From Streptomyces sp. NBC_01498 (lineage in GTDB: Bacteria; Actinomycetota; Actinomycetes; Streptomycetales; Streptomycetaceae), in contig NZ_CP109598.1 in the NCBI RefSeq assembly GCF_036327775.1, positions 1,426,001 to 1,490,000 of the forward strand: a DNA stretch of 64,000 nucleotides. The letters run 5' to 3'. Positions 8,512 to 16,593 of the stretch are shown one piece after another. The translations under genes were made by a program, and so were the position numbers. The stretch's first letter is position 1. Every line of letters starts with the position of its first letter. Below the pieces are notes generated by a model that saw only the letters and a list, made by a program, of their open reading frames with translations, searched no databases and was not told where the DNA came from.

Positions 8512-8979
8512 CTAGCAGGGGCGGATGTAGTGGACCGGTGTCCACGAGGCGGTGCCGCTGTCCTTGGCCACGTTGGACCACCGCTCGCTGCCGTTGGAGT
8601 TGTAGAACCGGGCGCGGGTTCCGGAGGTCTGGTTGTTGTTGAACTCGCCGTTGCCCACACCGCTGAACGAGTAGTACCCGCACTGGTAGTAGTCGTAGTA
8701 CCGGTTGTTGCCGTCCCGAATACAGAGATGGCCGTTCGCGCAGGAAATCGCGGCGGTGTTCGCGGCGGCCCTGCCCGGCAGGGTGACCGTGCCGCCCGGG
8801 ATTCTCAGGGTGTCGGCGTCGACCTGTTTCGCGGCCGGGTCGGCGGCCTTGTACGCCGCCACGTTCCTCTGGAGTTCGGTATCGCCGGTGGGCGCGGCGG
8901 AGGCACTGGTGACGGCCAGCGAGCCCAGCATCAGCGCCATGGCCGCCGTGGTGGTGGCGACGTTACGTGAGATCTTCAT
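8512..8979 (-). CDS. secreted peptidase-inhibitor I36-like protein
   Basis: This 155-aa protein starts at ATG 8979 (AGGAG 4-5 bp upstream). Residues 1-29 are a signal peptide ending ASAAP. A short propeptide-like segment follows, and from about residue 80 comes a Cys/aromatic-rich domain: CANGHLCIRDGNN, YYDYYQCGYYSFSG, and the terminal YIRPC. The spacing matches the peptidase inhibitor family I36 (SMPI-like, beta/gamma-crystallin fold) seen in many Streptomyces secreted proteins. Such proteins may inhibit metalloproteases outside the cell; activity here is inferred. Confidence 0.75.
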   Translation of the reverse strand: MKISRNVATTTAAMALMLGSLAVTSASAAPTGDTELQRNVAAYKAADPAAKQVDADTLRIPGGTVTLPGRAAANTAAISCANGHLCIRDGNNRYYDYYQCGYYSFSGVGNGEFNNNQTSGTRARFYNSNGSERWSNVAKDSGTASWTPVHYIRPC

Positions 8980-9393
8980 TGCTCCTCTTTTCCTGTCGTA
9001 GGAATTTCCCGAATTCTCGGGTGGGTCGAAGCACGACTCACGATGCCAGGACCAACAGCGAGGACCACAGAAGCATTTGAGCCATAAGGGAAGAGGGCCA
9101 GAAACAAGAAATTCCCTATCATCCTTTTTTCTGCCGCAGAAAACCGTGCGGGATTCGGCCTTTCTCGCGTATGCGCGGGCATCAATCCGGGAAGCGACAC
9201 GCGCGCGAGCGGCCTCGTCCGGCCGGCTCCCCCGGCCCGGGGAGCCGGCACATGGCTCGGGCCGTTCCGCCAGTCGACGGGCGGACGACACCGCACGGTC
9301 GCGCGGAGCGGGGAATGCTTGTGGGTAACCCCCGCCCGCGCCCCGGCCCCCGTCCCCCCGGCCCCCGGCGCGTCATGGAAGGACGGCCGCACC
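8980..9393. other. divergent intergenic region
   Basis: This 414-bp gap separates the divergent I36-like and flippase-like genes. It includes an AT-richer block (about 9075-9140, with a T6 run) that is a likely promoter area for the minus-strand gene. A perfect 11-bp hairpin (9222-9249, GCCGGCTCCCC / GGGGAGCCGGC) lies upstream of both genes, so it is not an obvious terminator for either. No gene was recognised. Confidence 0.4.
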
Positions 9394-10350
9394 GTGTCGA
9401 TGACCCTGCCCTCCGCGCTGCGGCGGCTGCCCCTGCGGCGGTTGGTCTGTCTCGTCTTCCTTCTCCTCGTGGCCGCCTGGGTCGCCGGGAACTGGCCGGT
9501 GATCCTCTCGGGCCTCGACGAGCTGCGTGGCGCGGACCGCAACTGGCTGCTGGCCGCGGTCGTCCTGACCGGGGCGTGCTGGATTCCGGTCTGCCTGCTG
9601 CGCCAGGGCACCGTCATGGAACGGCTGCCCGCCGGGCGGCTGTTCGCCTCCCAGGTCGCGGCCGGATCGGCGAACCATCTGCTGCCCGCCGGGCTCGGCG
9701 CGCACATGGTGACGCTGCGGTTCCTCCAGCGCTGCGGGCTGTCCACCGCCCGGTCCGTGGCCGCGCTCGCCCTCTACTCGCTGGCCCAGCCCGTCGGCCG
9801 GTACACCCTGCTGCTCACGCTCATGGCCGCCTGCCCCGGCGCCATCCCCCTGGGCGGACTGCTGCCGGCCGAGTACGGGATGCTCGCGCTGCTCCTGCTG
9901 ATCGGCGGGCTCACGCTGGTGGCGCTGGCGCTCTGGTCGGTACGGCCGCTGCGCGGCTTCGTCCAGGACTTCCTGCGGACCGCGCTGACCGACGCGCGCG
10001 CCCTGCACGCGAGACCCTCCCGGGCGATCGCCCTGTGGACCGGGGCGCTCGCCTTCCCCGCGCTCCAGGCCTGCGTCATGGTCACGGTGACCCGGGCGCT
10101 CCAGATGCCGGTGCCCACCGTCGACGTCATGATCGCCTACCTGGCCGCGGGCATCGTCGCCGGGATCGTGCCGACCCCGGGCGGGATCGGTTCCGTCGAG
10201 GCGGCACTGCTCGTCGCCCTCGTCGGCGCGGGCTCACCGGTCCACGTGGCGACCGCCGCGGTCCTCGGATTCCGCCTCGTCACGGTGTGGTTGCCGCTGC
10301 TCCCCGGGGCTCTGGTGCTGGCCGTACTGGTCCGCCGGAAGGTCCTCTGA
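9394..10350 (+). CDS. LPG synthase transmembrane-region / flippase-like membrane protein
   Basis: This 318-aa integral membrane protein starts at GTG 9394 (or ATG 9400), with GAAGGA about 11 bp upstream. There are roughly eight hydrophobic helices. Family markers of the lysylphosphatidylglycerol synthase TM domain (UPF0104/AglD/YbhN) are visible: SANHLLPAGLGA near residue 93 and the signature PTPGGIGSVEAAL followed by GFRLVTVWLPLLPG at the C-terminus. It lacks the soluble aminoacyl-transferase domain, so it is a stand-alone flippase-like module. Lying convergent to, and overlapping by 71 bp, a mannosyltransferase operon, it might act on lipid-linked mannose intermediates (inference). Confidence 0.85.
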   Translation: MSMTLPSALRRLPLRRLVCLVFLLLVAAWVAGNWPVILSGLDELRGADRNWLLAAVVLTGACWIPVCLLRQGTVMERLPAGRLFASQVAAGSANHLLPAGLGAHMVTLRFLQRCGLSTARSVAALALYSLAQPVGRYTLLLTLMAACPGAIPLGGLLPAEYGMLALLLLIGGLTLVALALWSVRPLRGFVQDFLRTALTDARALHARPSRAIALWTGALAFPALQACVMVTVTRALQMPVPTVDVMIAYLAAGIVAGIVPTPGGIGSVEAALLVALVGAGSPVHVATAAVLGFRLVTVWLPLLPGALVLAVLVRRKVL

Positions 10351-11572
10351 ACACCGGGTACGGCGGCCGGACGGGGAGCGTCAGCAGCAGGGCCAGCTCC
10401 GTCCAGACGAACGCGTTGCCGCCGACGAAGCCGTCGACGCCGCTCGCGTCGTACCGCCACAGCCAGACGACGTAGCTGCACAGGATCACGTACACCCCGA
10501 GCGCCACGGTCAACGGGCGGGCCCGGCGCGGCGGTTCGAGGGCCCGGTCGGCGAGGACGGCGAGCGCCGGGAGCAGCCACACCAGGTGATGGACCCAGGT
10601 GACCGGGCTGATGAGGCACGCGGCGGCGCCGGTGAGCGCGATGCCGCCGCGCACGTCGCCCACGGCTCGGGCCTTGTCGACCCGGTACGCCCAGGCGCCG
10701 ACGACGGCGACGACGCCGCAGGCCCACCAGAGGCGTCCGGGTTCGGCCGGTGCGGAGAGCCGGGCGAGGACGCCCTGCCAGGACTGGTTGGAGATGTACG
10801 ACAGGTCGCCGATGCGGCTGGTGTCCCAGAGGGCGGACGTCCAGTACGCGTGCGAGGCGCCCGGTGCGAGCCACAGGGCGAGCAGGGTCGCGCCCACGGC
10901 GACGGCGGCGGCCGTGCCGGCGGCACGCCGGCGGCGGGTGACGACGAGCCAGCCGATGAAGATCGCGGGGGTCAGCTTGATCGCCGCCGCGAGTCCGATG
11001 CCGATGCCCGCCCACCGGCCGCCGGTGGACAGCAGACGGGCGTCGGTGAGGACGAGAGCCAGCAGGAGGAGGTTGACCTGGCCGAAGCTGACGCTGTCGT
11101 AGACCGGTTCCAGCAGGGCGAGCATGCACAGGATCAGGGTGTAGGAGGTCCACCGGTCCAGGCCGTGGCGGCGGACGATCGGCTCGGCGAGGCGGCGCAG
11201 GATCAGGGCGAGGGCGCCGAGGTTCGCCACGATGCCCGCGGTGAGCGCGGCGGGCCAGCCGAGGAGTGACAGCGGCAGTACGCAGAGGGCGGCGAAGGGC
11301 GGGTAGGTGAACCCGTACGTCTGGCCGGGCACCCGGTAGTCGTACAGCCCGGCGCCGCGCAGCCCGTCCCGGGCGCCGGTCCAGTGGCGCACCGCGTCGT
11401 AGTAGACCCACAGGTCGAACCAGTCGCGGTGGTACGGGACGGTGGCGACGAACGCGGTCACGCCCGCGCACAGCACGCCCAGGAGCAGCCGTCGGCGGCG
11501 CCGCGACGCGCCCCGCCACCCCGTCGGGTCCTGCCCCGTCGCGCCCCGTCCGGTCCTGCCCGGTCCCGTCAT
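10280..11572 (-). CDS. GT87-family polyprenol-phosphate mannosyltransferase (GT-C)
   Basis: This is a 430-aa multi-pass protein from ATG 11572. Its start overlaps the stop of the upstream mptB-like gene (ATGA). After a basic N-terminus (RRRRR) come about ten transmembrane helices. An early acidic loop motif (HRDWFDLWVYYDAV) and FTYPPFAAL are characteristic of the GT87/DUF2029 alpha-mannosyltransferases that use polyprenyl-phospho-mannose on the outer face of the membrane (PimE and relatives). Its C-terminus runs past the end of the convergent flippase gene, giving a 71-bp antisense overlap. The substrate is probably a cell-wall or membrane mannoconjugate. Confidence 0.85.
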   Translation of the reverse strand: MTGPGRTGRGATGQDPTGWRGASRRRRRLLLGVLCAGVTAFVATVPYHRDWFDLWVYYDAVRHWTGARDGLRGAGLYDYRVPGQTYGFTYPPFAALCVLPLSLLGWPAALTAGIVANLGALALILRRLAEPIVRRHGLDRWTSYTLILCMLALLEPVYDSVSFGQVNLLLLALVLTDARLLSTGGRWAGIGIGLAAAIKLTPAIFIGWLVVTRRRRAAGTAAAVAVGATLLALWLAPGASHAYWTSALWDTSRIGDLSYISNQSWQGVLARLSAPAEPGRLWWACGVVAVVGAWAYRVDKARAVGDVRGGIALTGAAACLISPVTWVHHLVWLLPALAVLADRALEPPRRARPLTVALGVYVILCSYVVWLWRYDASGVDGFVGGNAFVWTELALLLTLPVRPPYPVFRGPSGGPVRPAPEPRGAAATTP

Positions 11573-13002
11573 GCCGTTCTCCCCGGTTCCCGCGCGGTCA
11601 GGGTCATGTCGTCGCCCGACATCTCGCGCGCCCACCAGAGGGCGACCACCGCGAACAGCCCGCCGCACGTCGCGAGCGCCAGCTGGAGGCCGTCGGCGGC
11701 GAGCCCGCTGGGCAGTTGGGCCAGGGCGAGCACCCCGCTGGCGACGGCCACCACCCGGCGCGCCGGTCCCGGCGGGGCGGCGGCGGCCAGCGGGAACAGG
11801 CCCCACAGCACGTACCAGGGTCGGATCGCCGGGCCGAGGACGGCGACCGCGATCAGGCTGAGGCCCAGCGCGTACACGGGGCTGTGCCGAGGGCGGCGCA
11901 GCCACACCAGCAGCACCGCGACGGCCGTCGCCGCCAGGCCGGCCGCGCGCCAGGCGTCCAGGGCGTACGGTGCCCATTCGCTGTCCGCGCGGCGCAGGAC
12001 CGACGCGGTCATGCGGCCGAGGAGCGAGGTGAGGGCCCAATTGTGCCGGGAGACCGGGGTGTTGAGGGCGCCGATCCAGCCGTAGCCGGTGCCGGTGACC
12101 GCCGTCACCACGACGGTCGTCGCGAGGGCGACACCGGTGACCGAGCAGGCCGCCCGGAGCCATCGGTAGCGGCCGGTGAGCCCGCCGGCCCAGAACACGG
12201 CGACTGCCGCGAGGCCCAGCGCGGCGGGCGCCTTGACCAGCGCGGCGAGCGTCATCAGGACCGCGCCCAGCCAGGGGAAGCGGCCCCTCGCGGCCACCAG
12301 CGCCATGCCGAGCAGACCCAGCATCACGGCGTCGTTGTGCGCGCCCGCCACCAGGTGCAGCAGGAGCAGCGGGTTGAGCGCGCCCAGCCACAGCGCGGCG
12401 GCCGGGGCGGTCCCGCCCCGGCGGGCGAGCAGCACCAGCGACACCACCATCAGGCCGACGCCGAGCAGCGCGACCAGCCGCATGCCGAGTACCCCGGCGG
12501 GGAGTTCCGCGCCCGAGGCGCGCGCGACGAGCGAGGCGAACGACAGGAACAGCGGGCCGTACGGGGTCGGGGTGTCCTGCCAGATGGGCGGGACCTGCGC
12601 GGCGAGCGGGCCACCGAGCTGGTCGGGACCGTGGGTGTACACGTCGATCCGGGCGTCCACCATCGCGCCCTGCGCCAGATAGCTGTACACGTCGCGGCTG
12701 AACAGCGGTGGGGCGAGCACCAGGGGTGCGGCCCACACCAGGAGGGTGACCACCATGGCGCGGGTGTCGGGCGGTCGTGGTCCGTGTACGGCGCGGCCCA
12801 GCCGGGCCCAGGCGGCGACGAGCAGCACGAGCCCGAAGTAGGCGGCGACGAGACCCACCGCCGCCGCTTCGGACGAGATCGCGAGTGCCTCCCCGACGGG
12901 CAGGGCGCCGGCACTCGCGCCGCCGACGGCCACGGCGGCGGAACCGGTGAGCCCCAGTAGTCGGCAGCTGCGTATATGCGATTCGTCGCCCGGGGTCAGC
13001 AC
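11569..13002 (-). CDS. mptB: polyprenol-phosphomannose-dependent alpha-1,6 mannosyltransferase MptB-like
   Basis: This 477-aa GT-C protein starts at GTG 13002 (the first plausible in-frame start near the conserved region LLGLTGSAAVAVGGA). Only a weak ribosome-binding sequence (GGCAGG) precedes it. There are about 12 hydrophobic helices. The catalytic first loop contains the acidic motif FSRDVYSYLAQGAMV followed by DVYTHGPDQLG, as in MptA/MptB mannosyltransferases, and AGAHNDAVMLGLLG is another family hallmark. It overlaps the GT87 gene by 4 bp, forming a two-gene operon for mannan or lipoglycan extension. It uses polyprenyl-P-mannose outside the membrane. Confidence 0.85.
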   Translation of the reverse strand: MLTPGDESHIRSCRLLGLTGSAAVAVGGASAGALPVGEALAISSEAAAVGLVAAYFGLVLLVAAWARLGRAVHGPRPPDTRAMVVTLLVWAAPLVLAPPLFSRDVYSYLAQGAMVDARIDVYTHGPDQLGGPLAAQVPPIWQDTPTPYGPLFLSFASLVARASGAELPAGVLGMRLVALLGVGLMVVSLVLLARRGGTAPAAALWLGALNPLLLLHLVAGAHNDAVMLGLLGMALVAARGRFPWLGAVLMTLAALVKAPAALGLAAVAVFWAGGLTGRYRWLRAACSVTGVALATTVVVTAVTGTGYGWIGALNTPVSRHNWALTSLLGRMTASVLRRADSEWAPYALDAWRAAGLAATAVAVLLVWLRRPRHSPVYALGLSLIAVAVLGPAIRPWYVLWGLFPLAAAAPPGPARRVVAVASGVLALAQLPSGLAADGLQLALATCGGLFAVVALWWAREMSGDDMTLTAREPGRTA

Positions 13003-13193
13003 GAAGGGAGCCTGCCGGTGGCCGGTGGCGGGAAGGCGACGTGCGGGACGCGGGAGGGAGTCCGGGACATGTCGGGCACTCTGCGAGGTGACCGTGCCGG
13101 CGATCGTCGGGCCGGGGACGGGTTCCTCGGGCCCGCCGGTCCGGGTTTTCGTCTGCCGCCGTGCGGTGGGGTGTTGGTGGGGAGATGACGACG

Positions 13194-13228
13194 CCGGTGT
13201 CCCGGACCTGCGAGGTCCGGGACACCGG
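13194..13228. terminator. 16-bp perfect hairpin upstream of mptB
   Basis: CCGGTGTCCCGGACCT and its exact complement are separated by three bases. It lies between the decayed gene (13240-13745, minus) and mptB (starts 13002, minus), so it can end the former's transcript or act as an attenuator ahead of mptB. Confidence 0.6.
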
Positions 13229-13239
13229 TGCGCAGGCGT

Positions 13240-13745
13240 ACGCGACGGGGCTGGGCGATCGCTCGCGGACGGCGGGGAAGGTTCCCCGCGTCGAAGGCTG
13301 TCGGCGGCTGCCGGCGGCCGGGCCGGACGCCGTTGTGCCGGGCGGCCGTCGGACACCGCCCGCTCTCGGGTCGGCATTCGTCCTCGCTGCCGCCGTCGGC
13401 GAGGTTCTCGCTGTAGACCCGGCCGGAGGCGCCGCTGCCGCGGACCGTCACGCAGGTCCCCTTGTTGCCCGACTCGTTGTTCGTCGAGCAGTGGTGGTCG
13501 AGGACGACGCCGCCCACCGCGTTGCCGCCGCAGGCCGGGTGCGGGCCGCTGCGGCGGGCGATGCCGGTGCTGGTGGCCCCGCCGCTGGTGGGGTTCGCCG
13601 GCGGGGTCGGCTTGCGGTGGGAGCGCGGACAGGTCAGGGCTCCGGCGGGTGCACCGCTCGGGGGTTCGGCGGCCCGGCGCCGTCGGGGCGGCGGGCACCG
13701 GCGCGGTGAGTGCGGCGGCCGTCAGGGCCAGGGCGGCAAGGTCGG
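13240..13745 (-). pseudogene. decayed secreted-protein gene
   Basis: Third-position G/C bias marks coding sequence on the minus strand, but split between frames. Near 13690-13740 one frame gives a signal-peptide core (ALALTAAALTAPVPAAP). From about 13680 to 13370 a different frame gives a Cys-containing secreted-type domain (GPHPACGGNAVGGVV, LDHHCSTNNESGNKG, GRVYSENLADGG). No start codon with a ribosome-binding site precedes the signal core. No stop is found before the strong hairpin at 13194-13228, so both ends look damaged. The native family is not recognised. Confidence 0.4.
13700..13738. repeat. short dispersed repeat, copy 2
   Basis: This is the second copy of the repeat at 7540-7578 (two mismatches over about 39 bp). 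It lies inside the signal-peptide part of the decayed gene. Confidence 0.5.
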
Positions 13746-13912
13746 GACCGGTCGGCCCGGATCGGCCGGTCGGCTCTGTGCCGGCTCGGCCATCCGGGTG
13801 GAACGGGCGTTTCTCGCACGTGGACGGTGCTCCGCCGTGGCCGACCCGTGTCATGAAGGTGGTGCGACCGGGGAAAATCCGGACGCTCACCGAACACAAG
13901 AAGGACATCACC

Positions 13913-14299
13913 ATGACCGCACCGCACGCCGGGCACCGGATCGCCTCCGTGTTCGCCGGGGTTCTGCTGGCCGGGACGGCGCTGGCCGCCCCCGCCGTCG
14001 CCGACGACCACCGGCCCGGCCCGGCCTCCGTCACCGCGCAGGACGACCAGGCCCAGGCTGCCGCGTACGCCAGGGGCCGGGTCATCGCCCACCCGTCGGT
14101 CCTCGTGCGCAAGACCCCGAACCGGAACCACCCCCCGATCGGGGAGATCCCGTTCGGCACCTACATCGACATCAAGTGCAAGGTCAACGGCGAGGTCATC
14201 GACGGCAACCCCCGTTGGTACCTGCTCAAGAACGGCGGCTGGGTCTCCGCCCGCTGGGTCGAGAACGTGAACGGCATCCCGCCGTGGTGCCGCGCGTGA
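13913..14299 (+). CDS. secreted SH3-like domain protein
   Basis: This 128-aa protein starts at ATG 13913 (AAGGA 7 bp upstream). Residues 1-34 are a signal peptide (FAGVLLAGTALAAPAVA). The mature part after a 30-residue linker is a bacterial SH3-like fold: VIAHPSVLVRKTPNRNHPPIG, then PFGTYIDIKCKVNGEV, WYLLKNGGWVSARWVEN. Two Cys are present (IKCK, PPWCRA). Such proteins usually bind cell-wall peptides or envelope components. It is monocistronic with a textbook terminator. Confidence 0.8.
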   Translation: MTAPHAGHRIASVFAGVLLAGTALAAPAVADDHRPGPASVTAQDDQAQAAAYARGRVIAHPSVLVRKTPNRNHPPIGEIPFGTYIDIKCKVNGEVIDGNPRWYLLKNGGWVSARWVENVNGIPPWCRA

Positions 14300-14310
14300 C
14301 GCACTGACCT

Positions 14311-14362
14311 CTGTGCCCTCTCGCCACGGCGGCTCTCCGCCGGGCGGGAGGGCACAGTTTTT
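14311..14362 (+). terminator. rho-independent terminator of SH3-like gene
   Basis: A perfect 10-bp stem (CTGTGCCCTC / GAGGGCACAG) enclosing an inner GGCGG..CCGCC hairpin is followed directly by TTTTT (14358-14362), which is unusually canonical for this GC-rich genome. Confidence 0.85.
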
Positions 14363-14413
14363 GTCCGGCATGATTTCGGCCGCCGGCCCGGTGCCGGTCC
14401 GTCCGGCGCCGGG

Positions 14414-14616
14414 CCGGCGGCCGAAAGCCCGAACGGGCCTGACCTCGAACGGCGTTCGGGCGGTGGCCCACGAAGCAGCAGCCGGGACAGCCACGTACAT
14501 GAACCGTGAACGTCGTTCCGGCGGCCGGAAGCCCGAACGGGCCCGACCTCGCGTTCGGGCGGTGGCCCACGAAGCAGCAGCCGGGACAGCCGCGTACGTG
14601 AACCGTGAACGTCGTT
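14414..14616. repeat. two-copy tandem repeat (104 and 99 bp)
   Basis: Copy 1 is 14414-14517 and copy 2 is 14518-14616. They are near identical except for a 5-bp deletion and a few substitutions. Each copy contains a dyad (GCCCGAACG ... CGTTCGGGC) that could form a hairpin. It lies in the 3' intergenic space between the SH3-like gene and the NmrA-like gene. The function is unknown. Confidence 0.8.
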
Positions 14617-14633
14617 CCGGCCCACGGCGCGCC

Positions 14634-15467
14634 TCAGCGGAACGCGGCGGCGTTCTCCGCGGCCCACTGCCGAAACGTCCTCGGGGACGCGCCGGTGATC
14701 CGGGGAACGGTGTCGCGCACCCTGAGCAGTTCGTCGTTGACGTCGCCACCTGTCAGGTCGAGCACCGCGTCGGCGGCCTCGTCGCCCAGAATGCCCGCCA
14801 TCCCACGACGGGCTTCCTGCCGGCTGATCTCCGTGAGCGGGACGCTCCTCCCCAGGACGTCCGCGATCGCCGCCACCCGCTGCCGGGGCGTGATCCTCTC
14901 CGGGCCGGTCAGCGCGTACGTCGCCCCCCGGTGCCCGGGTTCGGTGAGCGCCACGCGTGCCACCGACGCGATGTCCGCCGGGTGGATCGTGGGGAGGCCG
15001 ATGTCCGTGTAGGGCACCCGGACCGTGCCGCGCCCGCGGATCGCCTCCGCCCACCACAGGGCGTTCGAGGCGAACTCCGTCGGCCGCAGGATCGTCCACG
15101 CCATGCCGCTGTCCTTGAGCACCTGCTCGACGGACTGGTTGGCGCCGGCGGGGCCCAGATGCGGATGGGTCTGGACGGTGATCGACGAGACCAGCACCAC
15201 GTGCGCCACGCCCGCCTGCCGGGCCGCCTCGACGATCTCCGCGTCCGTACCGATGCGGGAGACCAGAAACAGCGAGCCGGCCCCTTCGAGCGCGGGCTTC
15301 ATCGAGGCCGTATCGGCGAAGTCGCCCGTGACGGCTTCGACCCCGTCCGGGAACGCGGCTCGTCCGACGTCCCGGGTGAGCCCTCGCAGCGGGCCCGCGC
15401 CGAACGCCCGGAGCTCCCGTACGAGAGCACTTCCTATGTGTCCGGTGGCTCCGGTCACGAGGATCAT
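14634..15467 (-). CDS. NmrA-like NAD(P)-binding reductase (atypical SDR)
   Basis: This 277-aa protein starts at ATG 15467, with GGGAGA upstream. The N-terminal dinucleotide motif TGATGHIG (residues 5-12) and the Rossmann order (GDFADTASM, SLFLVSR, HVVLVSSI, TILRPTEF) identify an NmrA/atypical-SDR quinone-oxidoreductase-like protein. The usual YxxxK of catalytic SDRs is not evident. It is likely a redox-sensing or NAD(P)H-dependent reductase of small molecules. Expression appears controlled by a MerR-type promoter directly upstream. Confidence 0.85.
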   Translation of the reverse strand: MILVTGATGHIGSALVRELRAFGAGPLRGLTRDVGRAAFPDGVEAVTGDFADTASMKPALEGAGSLFLVSRIGTDAEIVEAARQAGVAHVVLVSSITVQTHPHLGPAGANQSVEQVLKDSGMAWTILRPTEFASNALWWAEAIRGRGTVRVPYTDIGLPTIHPADIASVARVALTEPGHRGATYALTGPERITPRQRVAAIADVLGRSVPLTEISRQEARRGMAGILGDEAADAVLDLTGGDVNDELLRVRDTVPRITGASPRTFRQWAAENAAAFR

Positions 15468-15508
15468 GAGGTCTTCTCCCGCCGTCGGCCGCTGATCAAC
15501 ATGCCGCG

Positions 15509-15539
15509 ACGCTAGAACCTCAACCGAACTTCAGGTCAA
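15509..15539 (-). promoter_or_regulatory. MerR-family-type promoter of the NmrA-like gene
   Basis: On the minus strand, -35 TTGACC (15534-15539) and -10 TAGCGT (15509-15514) are separated by 19 bp. The spacer holds a dyad ACCTCAA-N6-TTCAGGT (15517-15536, one mismatch). An over-long 19-bp spacer with a centred dyad is the hallmark of promoters activated by MerR/SoxR-class regulators. No merR gene is adjacent. Confidence 0.6.
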
Positions 15540-15572
15540 GGGAAAGCGGGGGCACGTCGGGGCTGGGGTTCT

Positions 15573-15750
15573 GTCGTTCGGATCAGTCCGGATCGGTGAG
15601 CGCCCGCCGTGTCGGCGGCCGATGTCACGTGGGTGCCGTGGTCGCAAGGCGCTGGAGGGAGGCCCGGCGGAGGCCGTGCCTCCCTCCAGCGCCGTCAACG
15701 GCGGCGACGCGTGGTGCCGGGGCACGCGAGCCCGGCACGATCCGAACGAC
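15573..15750. repeat. inverted-repeat-flanked non-coding element
   Basis: GTCGTTCGGATC at 15573-15584 is repeated exactly inverted at 15739-15750, enclosing the 16-bp hairpin at 15648-15693. The 178-bp palindromic unit between convergently placed sequences resembles a small MITE or REP-like element, but no target-site duplication was identified. Confidence 0.35.
15648..15693 (-). terminator. terminator of GNAT gene
   Basis: A perfect 16-bp stem (GGCGCTGGAGGGAGGC and complement) with a 14-nt loop lies 100 bp past the stop of the minus-strand acetyltransferase gene ending at 15794. Confidence 0.7.
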
Positions 15751-15793
15751 CGGCCCCAGGACCGCCGTCACCCTCGCGACCCGCCGCGTCACG

Positions 15794-16405
15794 TCAGGCC
15801 GGGTCCACGCAGCGTTGGACGACCCAGCGATGCGGCGAGATCGGCCGGACGCGTGCGAACCCGTGGGCCTCGAAGACGGCCATCGGGCCCGTGTGCAGGA
15901 AGGAACCCGGCACCGAGCGGTCGTCGGTCTCCTCCGGGCAGCCCTCGACCGTGCCCCCACCGCCCCGGGCGATACCGGCCAGCGCTCCACCGAGCGCGGC
16001 ATGGGCGACACCGCGACCGCGCCACCCCTTCCCGGTGAAGAAGCAGGTGACGCGCCAGTCCGGCAGCGTCACCAGTTCCTTCTCGTACCGCCGCCTGCTC
16101 TTGATCTCCGGCAGTTCGGCGGGCGGGCCGAACTGGCACCAGCCCACGCAGTCGTCCCCGGCGAAGACGAGCGCGGCATGGGCGCGGCCCGCACGCACGC
16201 GCTGTTCCTTCTCGGCACGGTTCTGCTCGGAGGTACGCCCCTGCCCCTTGCCGAGCTTGACGTGGAAGCCCATGCACCAGCAGCCGCCCCACACACCGTG
16301 GTGCGCCTCGACCAGTCGGGCGAAGGCCGGCCAGGTGTCCCCGTCCAGCGGCCTGGTGAGGAAAGGGGCGGGGGTGGACGTATCGCCTGTCGCGCTGTCG
16401 CTCAC
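15794..16405 (-). CDS. GNAT family N-acetyltransferase
   Basis: This 203-aa protein starts at GTG 16405, chosen because GGAGGG sits 3-4 bp before it; an upstream start at 16453 lacks one. The acetyl-CoA-binding region has the form FFTGKGWRGRGVAHAALGGAL, the motif-A R/Q-x-x-G-x-A pattern (here RGRGVA), preceded by a beta-strand VGWCQFGPP. An N-terminal conserved Cys/Trp block (VWGGCWCMGFH) is typical of a GNAT subgroup in actinobacteria. The substrate is unknown. Confidence 0.8.
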   Translation of the reverse strand: MSDSATGDTSTPAPFLTRPLDGDTWPAFARLVEAHHGVWGGCWCMGFHVKLGKGQGRTSEQNRAEKEQRVRAGRAHAALVFAGDDCVGWCQFGPPAELPEIKSRRRYEKELVTLPDWRVTCFFTGKGWRGRGVAHAALGGALAGIARGGGGTVEGCPEETDDRSVPGSFLHTGPMAVFEAHGFARVRPISPHRWVVQRCVDPA

Positions 16406-16593
16406 GGTCCCTCCACATGCCGGCCGGTCCGGCGCCCCGGCCGCCTCGGCCACGAACGGCCCACCGGCCGATGTTCGCGTACGAGACCATCCACGACAAG
16501 CCCGGACGCGGGGTCATGATCTGTTACAGAGTGGTCACAATACGTGATTTCGACACCACGTGAACCACAACTGCCGTGCCATGATGCGGAGTT

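Noticed and set aside
9222..9249. Terminator between the I36-like and flippase-like genes
   Set aside because: The genes are divergent, so a terminator is not expected. The hairpin is recorded only as structure in the intergenic region.
10280..13225. Reading the GT87 protein as a single 981-aa product
   Set aside because: The N-terminal 550 codons are an out-of-frame shadow of mptB. The ATG at 11572 overlapping the mptB stop is the natural start.
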